Shown here: in pieces, positions 9,601-21,894 of the stretch
How the letters are laid out: each line of letters starts with the position of its first letter
How positions within the stretch are numbered: position 1 is the stretch's first letter
Source of the DNA: Xestospongia bergquistia
Taxonomy: Eukaryota; Porifera; Demospongiae; Haplosclerida; Petrosiidae
Length of the DNA stretch: 64,000 nucleotides
Assembly: GCA_963965975.1 (NCBI GenBank)
Contig: OZ014411.1
Span: 7,425,001-7,489,000 of the forward strand
Direction of reading: 5' to 3'
The notes under the pieces: model-generated
Told to the model about the DNA's origin: nothing
The model's database searches: none
Seen by the model: only the letters and a program-made list of their open reading frames with translations
Made by a program: the position numbers and the translations under genes

Positions 9601-12600
9601 TTACTCTGAGTTTAATGTGTTATGCGATCATCAGACAGCTGTCTGATGATCGCATAATGCGTGAAACTAACTATGTTAGGGTTCAACCATTTTATGCATC
9701 AATTATAATTAACTAGCAGAGTTGTACATTTAATTATAGTTAGTGATAGTTAATTGTAGCCATTACAATCAGTGTACACAATTAGTTACACAATTCTCTT
9801 TGTAGGTTTTCTCTCATTTCTATCAGATGATTTTCCTGGCCCAAAAACACGAGTTGAAATTGGCATTGGGGCTAGAAATACTCTATTCAATCTTACTGTG
9901 AACATACCACTTGGGACTGATACAGTAATGATTGGACATGTAAGTCAACATTTTAGATACGTCATCTTACTTCTAATGTAAAAAATGGAAGAAAGGGTTT
10001 AGTAATTTTAATATCACTTACAATACATTGTTGTTGTAGCTATTGTTAGACTTATTAGTACAATACAAATATGAGAACATCAATGTAAGAAAAATGATTC
10101 CTCTAATGTATGACATTACTATACTATTTATTTATGCAAGTTTTTGCTCTACTATCTTGAAGATTTTTTGACGTTAGAATGATAAAAGATTTTATATCTA
10201 TTTCAGTTCTATGATATTGGAATGATTTCGTTTGGTCCTAATATTGTTGAGGAGTTATCTCTTATCACATTGGATAGTAACATTGCCTATGACATTGTGT
10301 TACCATTCTTGAGTAAGTCAAGCATTAACAGACGACTAAATGGAGAGTTCAAAGGAGAACTACACTTGAGAGCTAATCAAAACTTACAGTCACCTCTGTT
10401 TACAGTAGTTGACAGATATATTCAAACAAATGGTGGTAATGATAGAGTTAACTTTTCTGGTGAAGTACTGTTCTTTATAGAATGGGAACAAGATTATAAT
10501 AATGAGGTTTGTACATATGATTACAAGTAATGGGTTTTGTATGTGACTAACTTTTATTTAATTAAATTAGACTACATTGATTGTTACTAGAGCATGACGA
10601 CAAATATGTCTAATAAATATAAGAGTTTTATAGAAGTTTGTATAAAACTGCCTTTCAGTATATTTAGTATATATTTTTAATGATGCATGAAATAACATTT
10701 TATTTTTGCTTTTAGGAGATAAAATTTCAAGCTATTATTATCAGCGACTACACAAAGACATTCACAATCTTTATATATGAGTGTAATCCTATGCTAAGAC
10801 CACTAAATGCTATCATTGGATACAGTATTGCTAACTTTAGTTCTGAGACATTTCGGTATTCAGAGACACCATTAACTCAAAGAATGGCCTGTATTAATAC
10901 TCAAGTTAATGTGGAGTATTATAATTTGATGTACAGCCTGACTGAAAGAGTACCAGGTACTCCCAATTGTATATATATTGTATACAACTTATATATGTTC
11001 TTTTAAATGACTCTGTAGTAGACACTAAAAAGAAGAAGAGAAGCACTATGAAAATAGTAAAGAGACAAACAGGACCATGTGCTAATACTAACCTAACATT
11101 ATCAAGTTGTTGTAAACCTTTCCAAGACCCCACTAGTTCATGTCGTGTTACTGTTAATAATGGTGATAGTTGTTACTGTGACTCACTGTGTTTTGAAAGA
11201 AATGACTGTTGTGATGATGCTCCAGTTCAAGCTCCTTGTGTTCCATGTAAGTACCATACTGACATATTTTAGCACCAATCACATTTAGTATTACCATCAG
11301 TATCATAGTTGCTTGAGCTATTTTATATCTTATAGTATGTACAAGTGGCACAGTTAATCAAGCTGGTTATACTTACTATCCTCAAGGACCAGTTAGTATA
11401 TGTCAAGATGGACTACCAAGGTAACATTTACTCAACAAAGCAACAATATATATCTAATTTATATTGACATCACACTACATAATTTAGTCTATACTGATTC
11501 ATAATTGATGAACTATATATTTGTACTTAATTAATAGGTTTATAATGCAGCCAGGTTCCAATTTCTCATTAATAAGCAAAGCTGTAGTGTGTCAACAAAT
11601 AATAGATCAGCTAATACCAATTGGATTTGGTAAGTAATATAAAATCAATTATAATTAGATTGTCTAATGCTTATAACATACAGTATGGTACTTTATCAGT
11701 ATTGTCCTCTTTTAATTGCAGATAATATAATGGTAGGAAATCGTACACAGTCTTCCTTTTTAGTGGATCGTAGTAATATAAATTGCATTGGAATTGAAAG
11801 AACAGCACAAAATTGTTCGTATAAAGTGTTGAAATCTCATTCCCTTTTAAGTTTAATGGACCCACTTGCTCTTGTTAATTGCAGAGGTCAGTAATATTCC
11901 AATGACTTCATATTCATTGTTATTTACTTATCAAAAAGCATACATTATTGCTATTATTAAGACTATATATATAGCTGGATTAAGATAAGTCTGTGTCTAT
12001 AAGTCTTTTATCATGTGACACTGCATTCTTGTTTAGCAAAAAGTGTTTTATCCATAAGCTTTATTGTTAAGATTAGCAACTACTTTCAGAATTAGAGGAA
12101 GTAATGAACTTATTATTCTAATTCTGGCAACCCTTATATCAGTAGGCTACAGAAGTACACATTTTTTCTTGGATGGGCAATACCTTTGGCAATACCTTTG
12201 CTATAATAACCAATAGTTAAATAAAAACACAAAGCAAAGTTTCCTAAGTTAATAACAATATATTTTCCCTGTCATCATGGTAACACTATTATGATAAATA
12301 TTTAGTCATTGAGCATAACAAGTCCTACATATTCTTCCATCTTTCAATTTCTTTCTTACCTTATAATTTTGCCTCATGTTAATGGTATGCATGAAAACAT
12401 TAATAATAGCAAAATTAATAATAAATATACAGGTAGATACCCCCAATTGCATAAGTGAGGTTTATAACTTACATTAAATCTTCCAGGATGCTTTTGCCTC
12501 CTTTCATTCCATGTCAGAAAAAACTCTTTAAAATACCCCATGTCTACTAGTATGCTCTGAGGGAAGACAAGGTTTTATTTCTCTAAATTTAAATTCTGTG

Positions 12601-15600
12601 CCAGTGACCTCAAATATGACCACTGTGGATATATTGTCATCTTGAGATAGCTTTACAAAGTGAATCAGGTCCAAATATATGATATGTGTGACATCTATAC
12701 TTTATAAATCTAATATGTGCATATCTATACTTTATCCATAGATTTTATAACAGCTAATGCTTCAAGCTGTATTAATGGTGCAATAAGACTAAATCCACTT
12801 AATGAGTCACTACTAGCACCTACTCAAGGATTAGTTGAAATCTGTATTGCTGGAAGATGGAACAGAACATGTTCATCTAATATTGGCAACGGTGATGCTA
12901 GAGGTCTTTGTAGAATAATGGGACTACCATCAAATGGTAAGATAATTCCTAATAATGAATTATATACCATCCAATTCAACTAATAATCTGTTCATATTAA
13001 CTTTGACTATGCATTTCAACTATACATCTATTCACATTTAATTTTCGTTTTGACTTTTGTTATTCTGCTTTCATTTTGCCTTTTCTTTAATTACAAGTTA
13101 TTCTAATAATACTTTCTATGAATGTGCCAAATATCTGTAATTAATATGTTTGAAAGTTAAGAATTTATAGCAATATTACCAATATTAATACAATATAACT
13201 GTAAGGGCAGATATAATAATCAAGATTGTTACAATAATTTACAAAATAGTCTGTAGCTAACATCTATTTCCTTTTTTTGAGTTGTTATAATATAATTATT
13301 ATTGCTACATAAAATGGAACTTATTTACAAAACAAGTATTTCTAGCATTGAGAGTTATGTTCTTATCTGATATATATATGTGTGTGTGTATTATTAATTA
13401 TTACTAACCACTAAGTTTAATGTTTCTTCTATTTCTTTTTTATAGTTGTAGGTACAGGTATAGTAGCCATGATGACCACTTCAGGTATTACAACACTTCA
13501 ATGTAATCCCATTGTTGCCAGATCATTAAGAGATTGTACAATACAACAAGGGACTTGTTCTGAATCTGTTGTTGCTGCAATTGCTTGTGGTAGCTCTGTT
13601 ATTACTGGTAAGCTGTAAGATATTTATATGATGAGGAGTATAGTAAGTTTTTTTGATTTATACTATGAGCCCATTGGACAAACATTAGTACTAGATTTGA
13701 AGGACTATTTATATTGATACCTATTATGTTATTACTAAGTAAAATTTATTGAATTAATATATTGTTTATTATTGATTATTATTATTATAACAGTGCTCAT
13801 TTCATTTATAGTATTTCCTGTTCTTTCTGTCACTCAAAGTGCTACTCCTACTGCTACTCCAAGTCAAATTAATAATCAGTTACCTGTTCTGTACATAGGA
13901 ATTGGTACATCACTTGGTGTAGTAGTAGTCTTTGTAACATTGATACTGTTACTATTACTGATGATAAGAATACGTAAAAAAGATGTTAGAAAAAAAAATC
14001 ATGGAAAATATGATGACACATCTACAAGTGAACTGTATGTAATTCAAATAAATGGAATACTATTTATATTTGTAAAAGTTTTCAAGATGATCCAATGCTT
14101 ATTTAAAGCATATACAATACTTGTGCAGACTGTACAAGTATTGATGTCAATCTTGAATACTTTCTATTTATAATATCAATATTATTGTTGAAATACTTAT
14201 ATATTTTTTATATAGTGCACAAAAGGACTCTTCATACAATCGATATGTTAATAATTTAGTAATGTCTTCTACTGTTCTGTTAAGTAAGTCATTCACATAA
14301 AATTAGATGTGCATAGATATACTAATAGATATCTTGACCATAAAGTGTAGTCATTATTACTCTCAAAAAATATCATATGAAAGTATTCTTCTTTTGTACC
14401 AACTGTTTGTTTTAATGTAAATACTCCTTCCTGCTTAATCACTATCATGCACTATCACATAGAGAATATGTCAACTATAGTAAAAGAAGATTTCTTAGAA
14501 AATTTAAAATCATCAGGACTAATTATTCCTTACAGTCATCTCAGACTTTTAGACTGTGTGGGTCAAGGTATGTACTATACACATGACAATCATTTTGTAT
14601 CATGATATCTGACAGGAGAATTTGGTCTTGTATATAAAGCTCATTTATTTAACGAACAGGGAATACCTACAGATGTAGCTGTCAAGACTCTTAAAGGTCA
14701 GTGAGCGAGTAGCAACAAATAAAATAATTGCAAATGAAAAGTGTAGTCATGCGCATCATGATTTAAATTGTACAATAAAAGATGACATTTTAAGCATACC
14801 ATTGACTTTTTATTACAGATTTATATATTAATTAAAAGGAAATATATGCATACAATGAAATATCTTATTCCTAATTATAGGTTCTTATTCTCAGGATGAT
14901 GTTGATGATTTATTAGTTGAGAGTCTTAAAATGAAGCAACTAAACCACTCTAATGTAATGACACTTGAAGGAGTCTGTCTTGATGCTGGTCCTGCACCTT
15001 TTATAGTACTTCCGTATATGGCAGGTATATGTTATTATGGCTATATTATATACATTTAGTTCAGAAAAAATTAATAGATACATTTGAAGCATTTATCAAA
15101 CCTATTAGACTTTAGTCCATTTATCCAAATTTTCATTATAATTATACATATTCTTTACATTTATAGTATATTATTTCATGGTTTTAATTATCATTACCAC
15201 ATGTAACTTAACAATAATCTCAAGTGAAAACTCTCTACACACGTCATACCAGCAATTGACTTAAAATTCATTTCACCAAATTTTTAAAGATCATATGTAA
15301 TACACCAAAAAATAATCACTTGTTACTTTTTAGGAGGAGATTTGTTAAGTTATTTAAAGAGAAAGCGGGATACCCTAGTAGTACTATCTGAAGAAGATGA
15401 TGTAAAATAATCTAGTACAAATGAACACATTGTCACTTTAATCTTTTCAACAATTTAGAAAGAAAAAATTGAAATTCAACTACTGTCTATGTGTCTACAA
15501 ATAGCTAAAGGTATGAAATACATAGCTGAACAGAACATACTACACAGAGATTTAGCAGCAAGAAATTGCATGTAAGTTCATTCTTGCAATCAATGATCAT

Positions 15601-16360
15601 CTTTATTTATAATGTTGTAAAGAACACCAACATATCAATGTACTCATATCAAGATCATCAATACTTATTAATTTTTATTGTCAATGTTTTTATTGTCAAT
15701 ATAATGTTCAGGATTGATCACCAAGGAATTATTAAGGTTTCAGACTTTGGACTTTCTAAAAGTTTGTATGAAAAGATGTACTTCAGACAGGATAAAAGTG
15801 ATGGAGTTAAACTGCCTATCAAATGGATGGCAATTGAGAGTATTGATGATGGAATATTCTCAGAAAAGACTGATGTGGTAAATTAGTTTTAGAAATGAAT
15901 TACTTACCTAATAAACATAATTTCTGGTATATTATTTAGTGGTCTTATGGAGTGACATGTTGGGAAATATTTAGTAGTGGAAAGGTTCCATATGGAGGAT
16001 TTACTCCAATGAGTCTGCTTAAAATGTTACAGGAAGGTTATCGTATGGATAAACCAAACAATGCAGCATGTTCACAGAAAACGTTAGTTAACAAAAATTA
16101 GTACAAAGGTAATCTTTATGTTATGATTTGATTATCCCTCTATCTAGATATGAATTAATATTACACTGTTGGAATAGTTCTCCAAATGAGAGACCTACTT
16201 TCTCCGAATTGGTAGTTGTTATTGATAACATGTTAACATCAATGGCTAATTATATTGATTTCAATCAGTTCACATTAGAAGTAGAAGAGCAAAAGGTTAA
16301 GTCATATTTTTATTCTGTTTGTTATTACTGTCTTTTATTACTTTCATAATATAGAAATAG
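6650..16360 (+). CDS. RTK-B: SRCR-NIDO-SMB-SRCR-SRCR receptor tyrosine kinase, about 1092 aa
   Basis: Exons: 6650-6713, 6837-7007, 8469-8627, 9806-9939, 10207-10506, 10716-10956, 11019-11246, 11336-11420, 11538-11629, 11722-11886, 12742-12936, 13446-13607, 13794-14034, 14216-14283, 14463-14567, 14616-14696, 14881-15024, 15334-15401, 15459-15571, 15712-15877, 15940-16082, 16148-16295, 16355-16360. No in-frame stops. Signal peptide 1-22; SRCR-like 23-131; NIDO-like 132-356 ([29 protein letters not shown]); SMB-like 357-432 ([16 protein letters not shown]); SRCR-like 433-546 and 547-665; membrane helix near 700-722; kinase about 790-1085 with [33 protein letters not shown] and [10 protein letters not shown]. 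The juxtamembrane YVNN matches the Grb2-SH2 consensus pYxN. Peculiarities: the SRCR1 Trp of NDTW is Leu; one codon is missing in exon 22; loss of one A at the end of exon 22 shifts the last exon, so the tail stops at once (spliced end 16360, or 16349 if unspliced). Two mobile elements sit in intron 2. Confidence 0.88.
7281..7647. mobile_element. hAT-like MITE (367 bp) in RTK-B intron 2
   Basis: Flanked by an exact 8-bp duplication AACTAAAT (7273-7280 and 7648-7655). The RTK-D intron has a single AACTAAATGCC at the same place (about 23343-23354), a clean empty site. Terminal inverted repeats are about 28 bp (ATGGAAGnCnCAGAnGGACA.. with a reverse-complement end ..GAGGCTTCCGT). There is no coding capacity. 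An 8-bp target duplication is typical of hAT transposons. A second copy lies at 54830-55194. Confidence 0.85.
7755..8365 (-). repeat. R650 interspersed repeat, copy in RTK-B intron 2 (one end missing)
   Basis: Reverse-complement match over its whole length to 44711-45377. The intact end contains a hairpin (AACCCTCGCTATGCGCCCAC paired with CACAGCGAGGTT, 8326-8362) preceded by a CA-rich run. The opposite end lacks the last ~40 bases seen at 45335-45377. The RTK-D intron has no such block (about 23440-23470). The conserved interior has no long reading frame. Its class is unknown. Confidence 0.75.
9101..9455. repeat. TAGTTATAG-type degenerate minisatellite
   Basis: Repeats of (T)TAGTTATAG and AGTTAGTT units at 9101-9235 and again at 9350-9455, with a TTTTG run between them (about 9325-9350). 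A shorter version lies in RTK-D intron 3 (about 24170-24215). Located in RTK-B intron 3. Confidence 0.65.
9620..9657. repeat. Perfect 38-bp palindrome
   Basis: Reads the same on both strands around the centre CAGACAG|CTGTCTG with no loop. Located in RTK-B intron 3. The flanking bases do not continue the symmetry. Confidence 0.92.
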
Positions 16361-17138
16361 CATACAACACTGATAAAGAGTCACCTGAGCTGTAAAGGAA
16401 AAATGAATTAATTTATAAATAGTTTTGCTATTGTTATTGATTTTAATATAAATATTTTTTCATACAGTCAGCAAAAGTTATTTTTATTATATCAAATGTC
16501 ACAATTGGAAGAAAATGTTATTAGGTGAATCACGCCGGATTTATTTAAAAAATGAATATTGATATGATAATTGATAGATTGGTTGTGATTCTTGGCTTTC
16601 GAGATTCATCAACTCAGCTGTGTTTCTCTTACCAAACAACATACACTAGTAACTTCCTAGTGATTTGACTTTGTTCATTAACTTTTATTAATAAAAGAAG
16701 AGTTGTACTTGGAATAATTAATTAAGTAATAATAAAAACATAACAGATATATCATTAAAATCACTGGCATATTTTCTTTAATTGTTTATTTTACAGTTAT
16801 ATATTAATAAGTGACATTTGTCATGTGATAACATTTAAAGTGCCTCACTAGAGGAGAGACAAGAGATGAGTAGCTACGTTTTCAGATGTAGAGATCAACA
16901 TAAAAACCAACTATATTAATTTCATCACTCTTTATTAATGGTGGAAAGAAAGCAAGATAAAGATATCATTAATAAAGATAGCAAACATTAATAATAAGTA
17001 AATATAAGAATAATGCAAAATATTTAAATGGATATCAGTGTACTAGTTATCATATCTAACAGTAATAACATTTACTATTTGGAATATAGATTAACTTGAG
17101 AAAAAAAAATCTATTTTAAAGATACATCACTAAAAGTA
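16361..17138. other. RTK-B 3' flank, ending at a deletion junction
   Basis: Aligns with the RTK-D 3' flank (about 30900-31870) up to GATACATCACT near 17138. After that the sequence matches intron 3 of RTK-E (about 34380 on). This is a fused flank/intron junction that removed the promoter and exons 1-3 of the next copy. No gene seen. Confidence 0.7.
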
Positions 17139-18938
17139 AAAGAATAATAAGCAATTATTAATTTTATTAGTGCCATATTTTAATATAATGTAGCATTAGC
17201 TTATTCATTTACAACCATTACAAGTAGTGCATGGTATTTCACAATCCCATTTATAGGATTTCTCTCATTTCTATCAAATGATTTTCCTGGGCCAAAGACA
17301 GTAGTTGAAATGGCCAAAGGGTCTAGAATTGCTCCTTTCAATCTTACTGTGGGCATACCACTTGGGACTGATACAGCATTGGTTGGACATGTAAGTCAAT
17401 ATTTTAGATACATCATTTTACTTCTAATGTAAAAAAAACATTTAATAAAAAGGGAATTAGTCATTTTAATACCACCTACTATAAAAGAAAAGAACATTTG
17501 TTTTAGTAGCCATAGATACACTGAGTAGTACAATAGACAGTATTTTATACTTAATATGAGAACATCAATGTGTGACATTATTTATTTATTTATGCATATT
17601 TGCCTTACTGTCTGAAAAATGATTTGAGATTAGACTGATAAAAGATTTTATTTCTATTTCAGTTCTACAATAATGGAATGATTTCCTTTGGTCCTAATAT
17701 TGTTGAGGACTTATCATCTGTCAGATTGGATACTAATATGACTTATGACATTGTGTTACCATTCTTGAGTAAGTCAGCATTAACAGACGACTAAATAGAG
17801 AGTTCAAAGGAGAACTACACTTGAGAGCTGACCAAAACTTACAGTCACCTCTGTTTACAGTAGTTGACAGATATATAACAAATGGTGGCAATGATGGAGT
17901 TAACTTTACTGGTGAAGTACTGTTCTTTGTGGAATGGGAACAAGAAGATAAAAATGAAGTTTGTATATGATTTTATGTAATAGGATTTGGATGTGTCTAA
18001 TTTTTTAATTGAATTAACCTATAGTGATAAATCTGGTTTTCATTTAAATCAAAGCCATATATCTGAAATAAATTATACAGGCCTTACAGAAGTGTGTACA
18101 ATTCACTGGCACAAAAAGCTTTAATAAACTTCCTTTTAGAATAACTATTTCATGTATATTTTCAATAGTGGATGATATAGCATTTTTCTCTTGTTCTTAG
18201 GAAATAGTATTTCAAGCTATTATTATCAGTGACTACACAAAGACATTCACAATCTTTATATATGAGTGTGATCCTATGCTAAGACCACTTAATGCTATCA
18301 TTGGATATAGTATTGCTAACTTTAGTTATGAAACATTTCGTTATTCAAAGACACCATTCACTCAAAAAATGGCCTGTATTAATAGTCAAGTTAATGTGGA
18401 ATATTATAATTTGATTAACAGCCTGAGTGCCAGGTATTCCCAATTTATATATATTTTATAAAACTTATATGTTTTTTTGAATGACTCTGTAGTAGAGACT
18501 AAAAAGAAGAAGAAAAGCACTATGAAAATAGTAAAGAGACAAACAGGACCATGTGCTAGTGCTAACCTAACATTATCAAGCTGTTGTAGACCTTTCCAAG
18601 ACCCCACTAGTTCATGTCGTGTTACTGTTAATAATAGTTATTACTGTGACTCACTGTGTTTTGAAAGAAATACTGTTGTAATGATGCTCCAGTTCAAGCT
18701 CCTTGTGTTCCATGTAAGTAATATACTGATATATTTTAGTACCAATCACATTTAGTATTATCATCAGTGACATGAGCAATTTATTCTTTAATATCTTAGA
18801 GTATGTACAAGTGGAACAGTTAATCAAGCTGCTTAAACATATTATCCTCAAGGACCAGTTAGTATATGTCAAGACGGACTACTAAGGTAACATTTACTTC
18901 ACAGCTAAGATTGATATCAGTATACATCCAATGTTATT

Positions 18939-18963
18939 TATATATATATATATATATATATAT
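18939..18963. repeat. (TA)n microsatellite in pseudo-C
   Basis: Alternating TA run close to the point where exons 9-10 have been lost. Confidence 0.85.
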
Positions 18964-19080
18964 GAAACAGTAAATGTAATATTTATATTTTCTAAAATTC
19001 AAGACACTGTATATATAGTTAAATTTAGATAGGCTCATGGATCTTGGTCTTTCTTTTTCTGTAGTGAGTGTGATGAACGA

Positions 19081-19095
19081 CCCCCCCCCCCCCCC
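19081..19095. repeat. 15-base poly-C tract
   Basis: Fifteen consecutive C in otherwise very AT-rich DNA, inside pseudo-C. The matching part of RTK-E (about 37240-37290) has no such run. It could be a replication-slippage product, and it could form an i-motif/G4. Confidence 0.9.
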
Positions 19096-20727
19096 TCCCA
19101 AACTTATCTGGCAGATTTTAAGTACTACTTGTCCTAATGTAAGCTGTCACTTTTTGATTGTTATTTAAGTCATGCTTTTTAATTTACAATATGTCCACAT
19201 TGTCTGGAGTTGGTTGTAGTGGGGCCTAAGTTTTATATTGCTGCCTTGCATTCTATTAGGGCTCCTGGTAGCCCTGGGAAGTACCATTTATGTTAAGCAT
19301 TTGGTCATTTCAGGATAGAGTCCCACTTGTAGAAATTTTTAAGAATGGATTAATGGAGCTTATATCTGTCATTAAATACTCCGAGAGCTCTAAAAAGAGA
19401 AGCCATTTATTAAAAATTAATTTTTATGATCCTGAAGGAAGACAAAACCAATATAATCTTATTTCAAATTTAGCAATCATGCCAACAAGCTCAAGTATGA
19501 CTACTTAAGATATTTTGTCCTCCTAGACAAGTATAATTTTCAATTCTTTTTTTTTGCTTTTTAATTCCAATGTAAATAATGTCTAATATATTATATTTTT
19601 GGCATCTATTCTTTACGTTTTATGTGCATATCTATAACTTACCTATAAATTTTATAGCAGCCAATGGTTCAAGCTGTATTAATGGTGCAATAAGACTAAA
19701 TCCACTTAATGAATGAGTCACTACTAACACCTACTCAAGGATTAATAGAAATCTGTATAACTGGAAGATGGAACAGAGCACGTTCATCTAATATTCAGAA
19801 TAGTAATGCTAGATCTTTATGTACAATAATGGGAATACCATCAAAATATAAGTTTAAAAATATGTACCAATTTAACTTTAACTTTACTTTAATTTAACTT
19901 TAACTTTAATATTCTTTTCTGATATATATTTATTATTACTAACCAATAAATACACACATCAATAATTTCTATTATTCCTTTTTAGTAGGTGTAGGTACAG
20001 ATCTAGTGGCCATGATGACCAGTTCAGGTATTACAAAATTTCAATGTAATCCTAAAAATACCAGATCATTAAGAGATTGCAGAGTAAAACAAGGGACTTG
20101 TACTGAAACTGTTGTGGCTGCAATTGCTTGTGGTAGCTCTGTTATTACTGGTGAGCTGTAGTATACTTATGTGACAAACAGTATAGTAATTTATGATGGA
20201 GGAACTATTATAATTTAAAGAGTTAAAAACATTATTAAAATTAATATCCTTTAAATTACATCATATGAAAACAACTGAATTAATATAATCGTTATTCATT
20301 ATTATTATTATTATGGAAGTACTCATTTTGTTTGTAGTATTTCCAGTTCTTAATGTCAATGAAGTGTTACCCCTACAGCTACTCCAAGTTACAATGATAA
20401 CAATTAGTCACCTGTAATATACAAAGGGATTGGTGTATCACTGTGTGTGGTAGTAGTCTAATGTTGTTATTAAAGTTTCAGACTTTGGACTTTCTAAAAG
20501 TTTGTATGAAAAGATGTACTTCAGACAAGATAAAAATGATGAAGTTAAACTGCCTATCAAATGGATGGCAATTGAGAGTATTGATGATGGAATATTCTCA
20601 GAAAAAAATGATGTGGTAATCTAATTTTTTAAATGATTTAGAACATTTTTCTGGTATATTATTTAGTGGTCTTATGGAGTCACATGTTGGGAAATATTTA
20701 GTGGAGGGAAAATGCCATATGGAGGGA

Positions 20728-20905
20728 CTCACTTGCTATGATACAATTCTTCGTCAATTGTCTGAATCCCAATCTTCATGCTCGAAAGAATCATCAAGTC
20801 TTAATAATGGACCAATTTCAGATTCCTGCCTTTCTGTTCTTCCCTTAGCAAACAGCTTATTTTTTAAAAGGACTTGACAATATTGTATACATTTTCTAAT
20901 AGTTT
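20728..20905. other. About 178-bp unique insertion splitting kinase exon 21 of pseudo-C
   Basis: Exon 21 is continuous in the other copies (CATATGGAGGG..TTACTCCAATGAG). Here about 178 bases intervene. They are less AT-rich than the flanks and open in one frame, with a Ser-rich translation (residues include LSESQSSCSKESSSLNNGP), and they end in ..TAATAG. I see no inverted ends or target duplication. It may be filler DNA or a captured exon from elsewhere; the origin is unknown. Confidence 0.55.
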
Positions 20906-21340
20906 ACTCCAATGAGTTTGCTTAAATTGTTACAGGAAGGTTATCGTATGGATAAACCAAACAATGCAGCATGTTCAGAAAAACGTAAGTTAACAAAATT
21001 AGCATTAATTTATGGCTATAATTGTAATCCTATTCACTATACAGTACTTAATGATTCAATTTTCCATTTTCTCTCTAACTATAGGTATGAATCAGTAATA
21101 TTACTATGTTGGAATAGTTCACCAGAAGAAAGACCTACTTTCTCAGAGTTGGTAGTTATTATTGAAAACATGTTAACATCAATGGCTAACTATATTGACT
21201 TTAATCAGTTCACATTAGCAGTAGAAGAACAGAAAGGTTAAATCATATTTATATATAATCTGTTTGTTATTGCCATATTTTTTTTCCACATTATAGAAAT
21301 AGTGAGTACCACTAATGATGAGGAATCAACTGAGTTTTGA

Positions 21341-21507
21341 AAAGAAAAACGAAATAATATAATTTTATTGATCATTAGGCTATAGTTTATACATTATTCA
21401 TTACATTTTATACAATCTGTAAAAGTAACTGAACCAACTGTTGGTAATGACACGAGCGTGGAATGCGAGAGTGCATGGAAGTTATTAGTAGTTATTAGTA
21501 ATTATCT
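21341..21507. other. Pseudo-C 3' flank
   Basis: Short AT-rich spacer with a local GTTATTAGTA direct repeat (about 21481-21500) just before the fold-back junction. Nothing else seen. Confidence 0.5.
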
Positions 21508-21894
21508 GTGAGCATGCTGCATTGTTTGGATAAACCAAACAATGCAGCATGCTCACAAAACGTCGGTTATTAAAAAATAGGACTAATGTTTGACTGCAAT
21601 ATTTTTGACATCATAATGTTACTTTCAATATTTCATATATAAATATTATAAACTAAATAACAGTAAACTTGAATTATTGTTTGACTGCAATAATATTTTT
21701 TACTTAGTTTACAATGATTTATAGTTTGATTCTCTAAATATAATTATTATATATGAATCAGTAATATTACAATGTTGGAATATGTCACCTGATGAGAGAC
21801 TTACCTTCTCAAATTTGGTGGTTTCTATTGAGAACATCAATGGCAAATTATATTGACTTCAATCAGTTTACATTATCAGTAGAAGAACAGAAAG
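21508..21894 (+). pseudogene. Kinase C-lobe scrap (end of exon 21 plus exon 22) starting at a fold-back hairpin
   Basis: Sequence from 21530 to 21561 is the end of kinase exon 21 ([10 protein letters not shown] region) with a GTCGGT donor. Exon 22 is at about 21752-21894 but has lost its AG acceptor (TATAGGTATG has become TATATATG) and 8 bases (after GAGAAC near 21832), so it is frameshifted. The next ~800 bases match the RTK-A 3' flank. The scrap begins with a perfect 22-bp inverted repeat (21508-21529 and 21535-21556, 5-base loop) made from the coding sequence itself. It is a truncated duplicate of an RTK-A-like 3' end. Confidence 0.85.

Larger units (their letters stand above)
17257..21340 (+). 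pseudogene. Pseudo-C: decayed RTK family copy
   Basis: Recognisable pieces: exon 4 (17257-17390), exon 5 (from 17663), exon 6 (18201-18433), exon 7 (from 18493), exon 8 (about 18801-18886), exon 11 (about 19658-19849), exon 12 (19988-20150), part of exon 13 (from about 20310), part of exon 20 (about 20466-20615), exon 21 (20667-20984, with an insertion), exon 22 (21085-21236) and exon 23 (21297-21340). Lesions: exons 1-3 deleted; 1-base deletion in exon 5 near 17774; 8-base deletion at the end of exon 6; 1-base deletion in the SMB exon near 18670; TAA stop in exon 8; exons 9-10 deleted; 4-base insertion in exon 11; TAG in exon 13; and a deletion joining the membrane-helix exon straight to the DFG exon (near 20460), removing exons 14-19 and the kinase N-lobe. 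Exons 22-23 remain intact and would encode a normal tail. It is closest to RTK-E in its non-coding parts. Confidence 0.9.

Noticed and set aside
10906-11133. Minus-strand frame opposite the NIDO/SMB exons (recurs at 18404-18607 and 35645-35869)
   Set aside because: It recurs only because the plus-strand coding sequence recurs; it is an antisense shadow.
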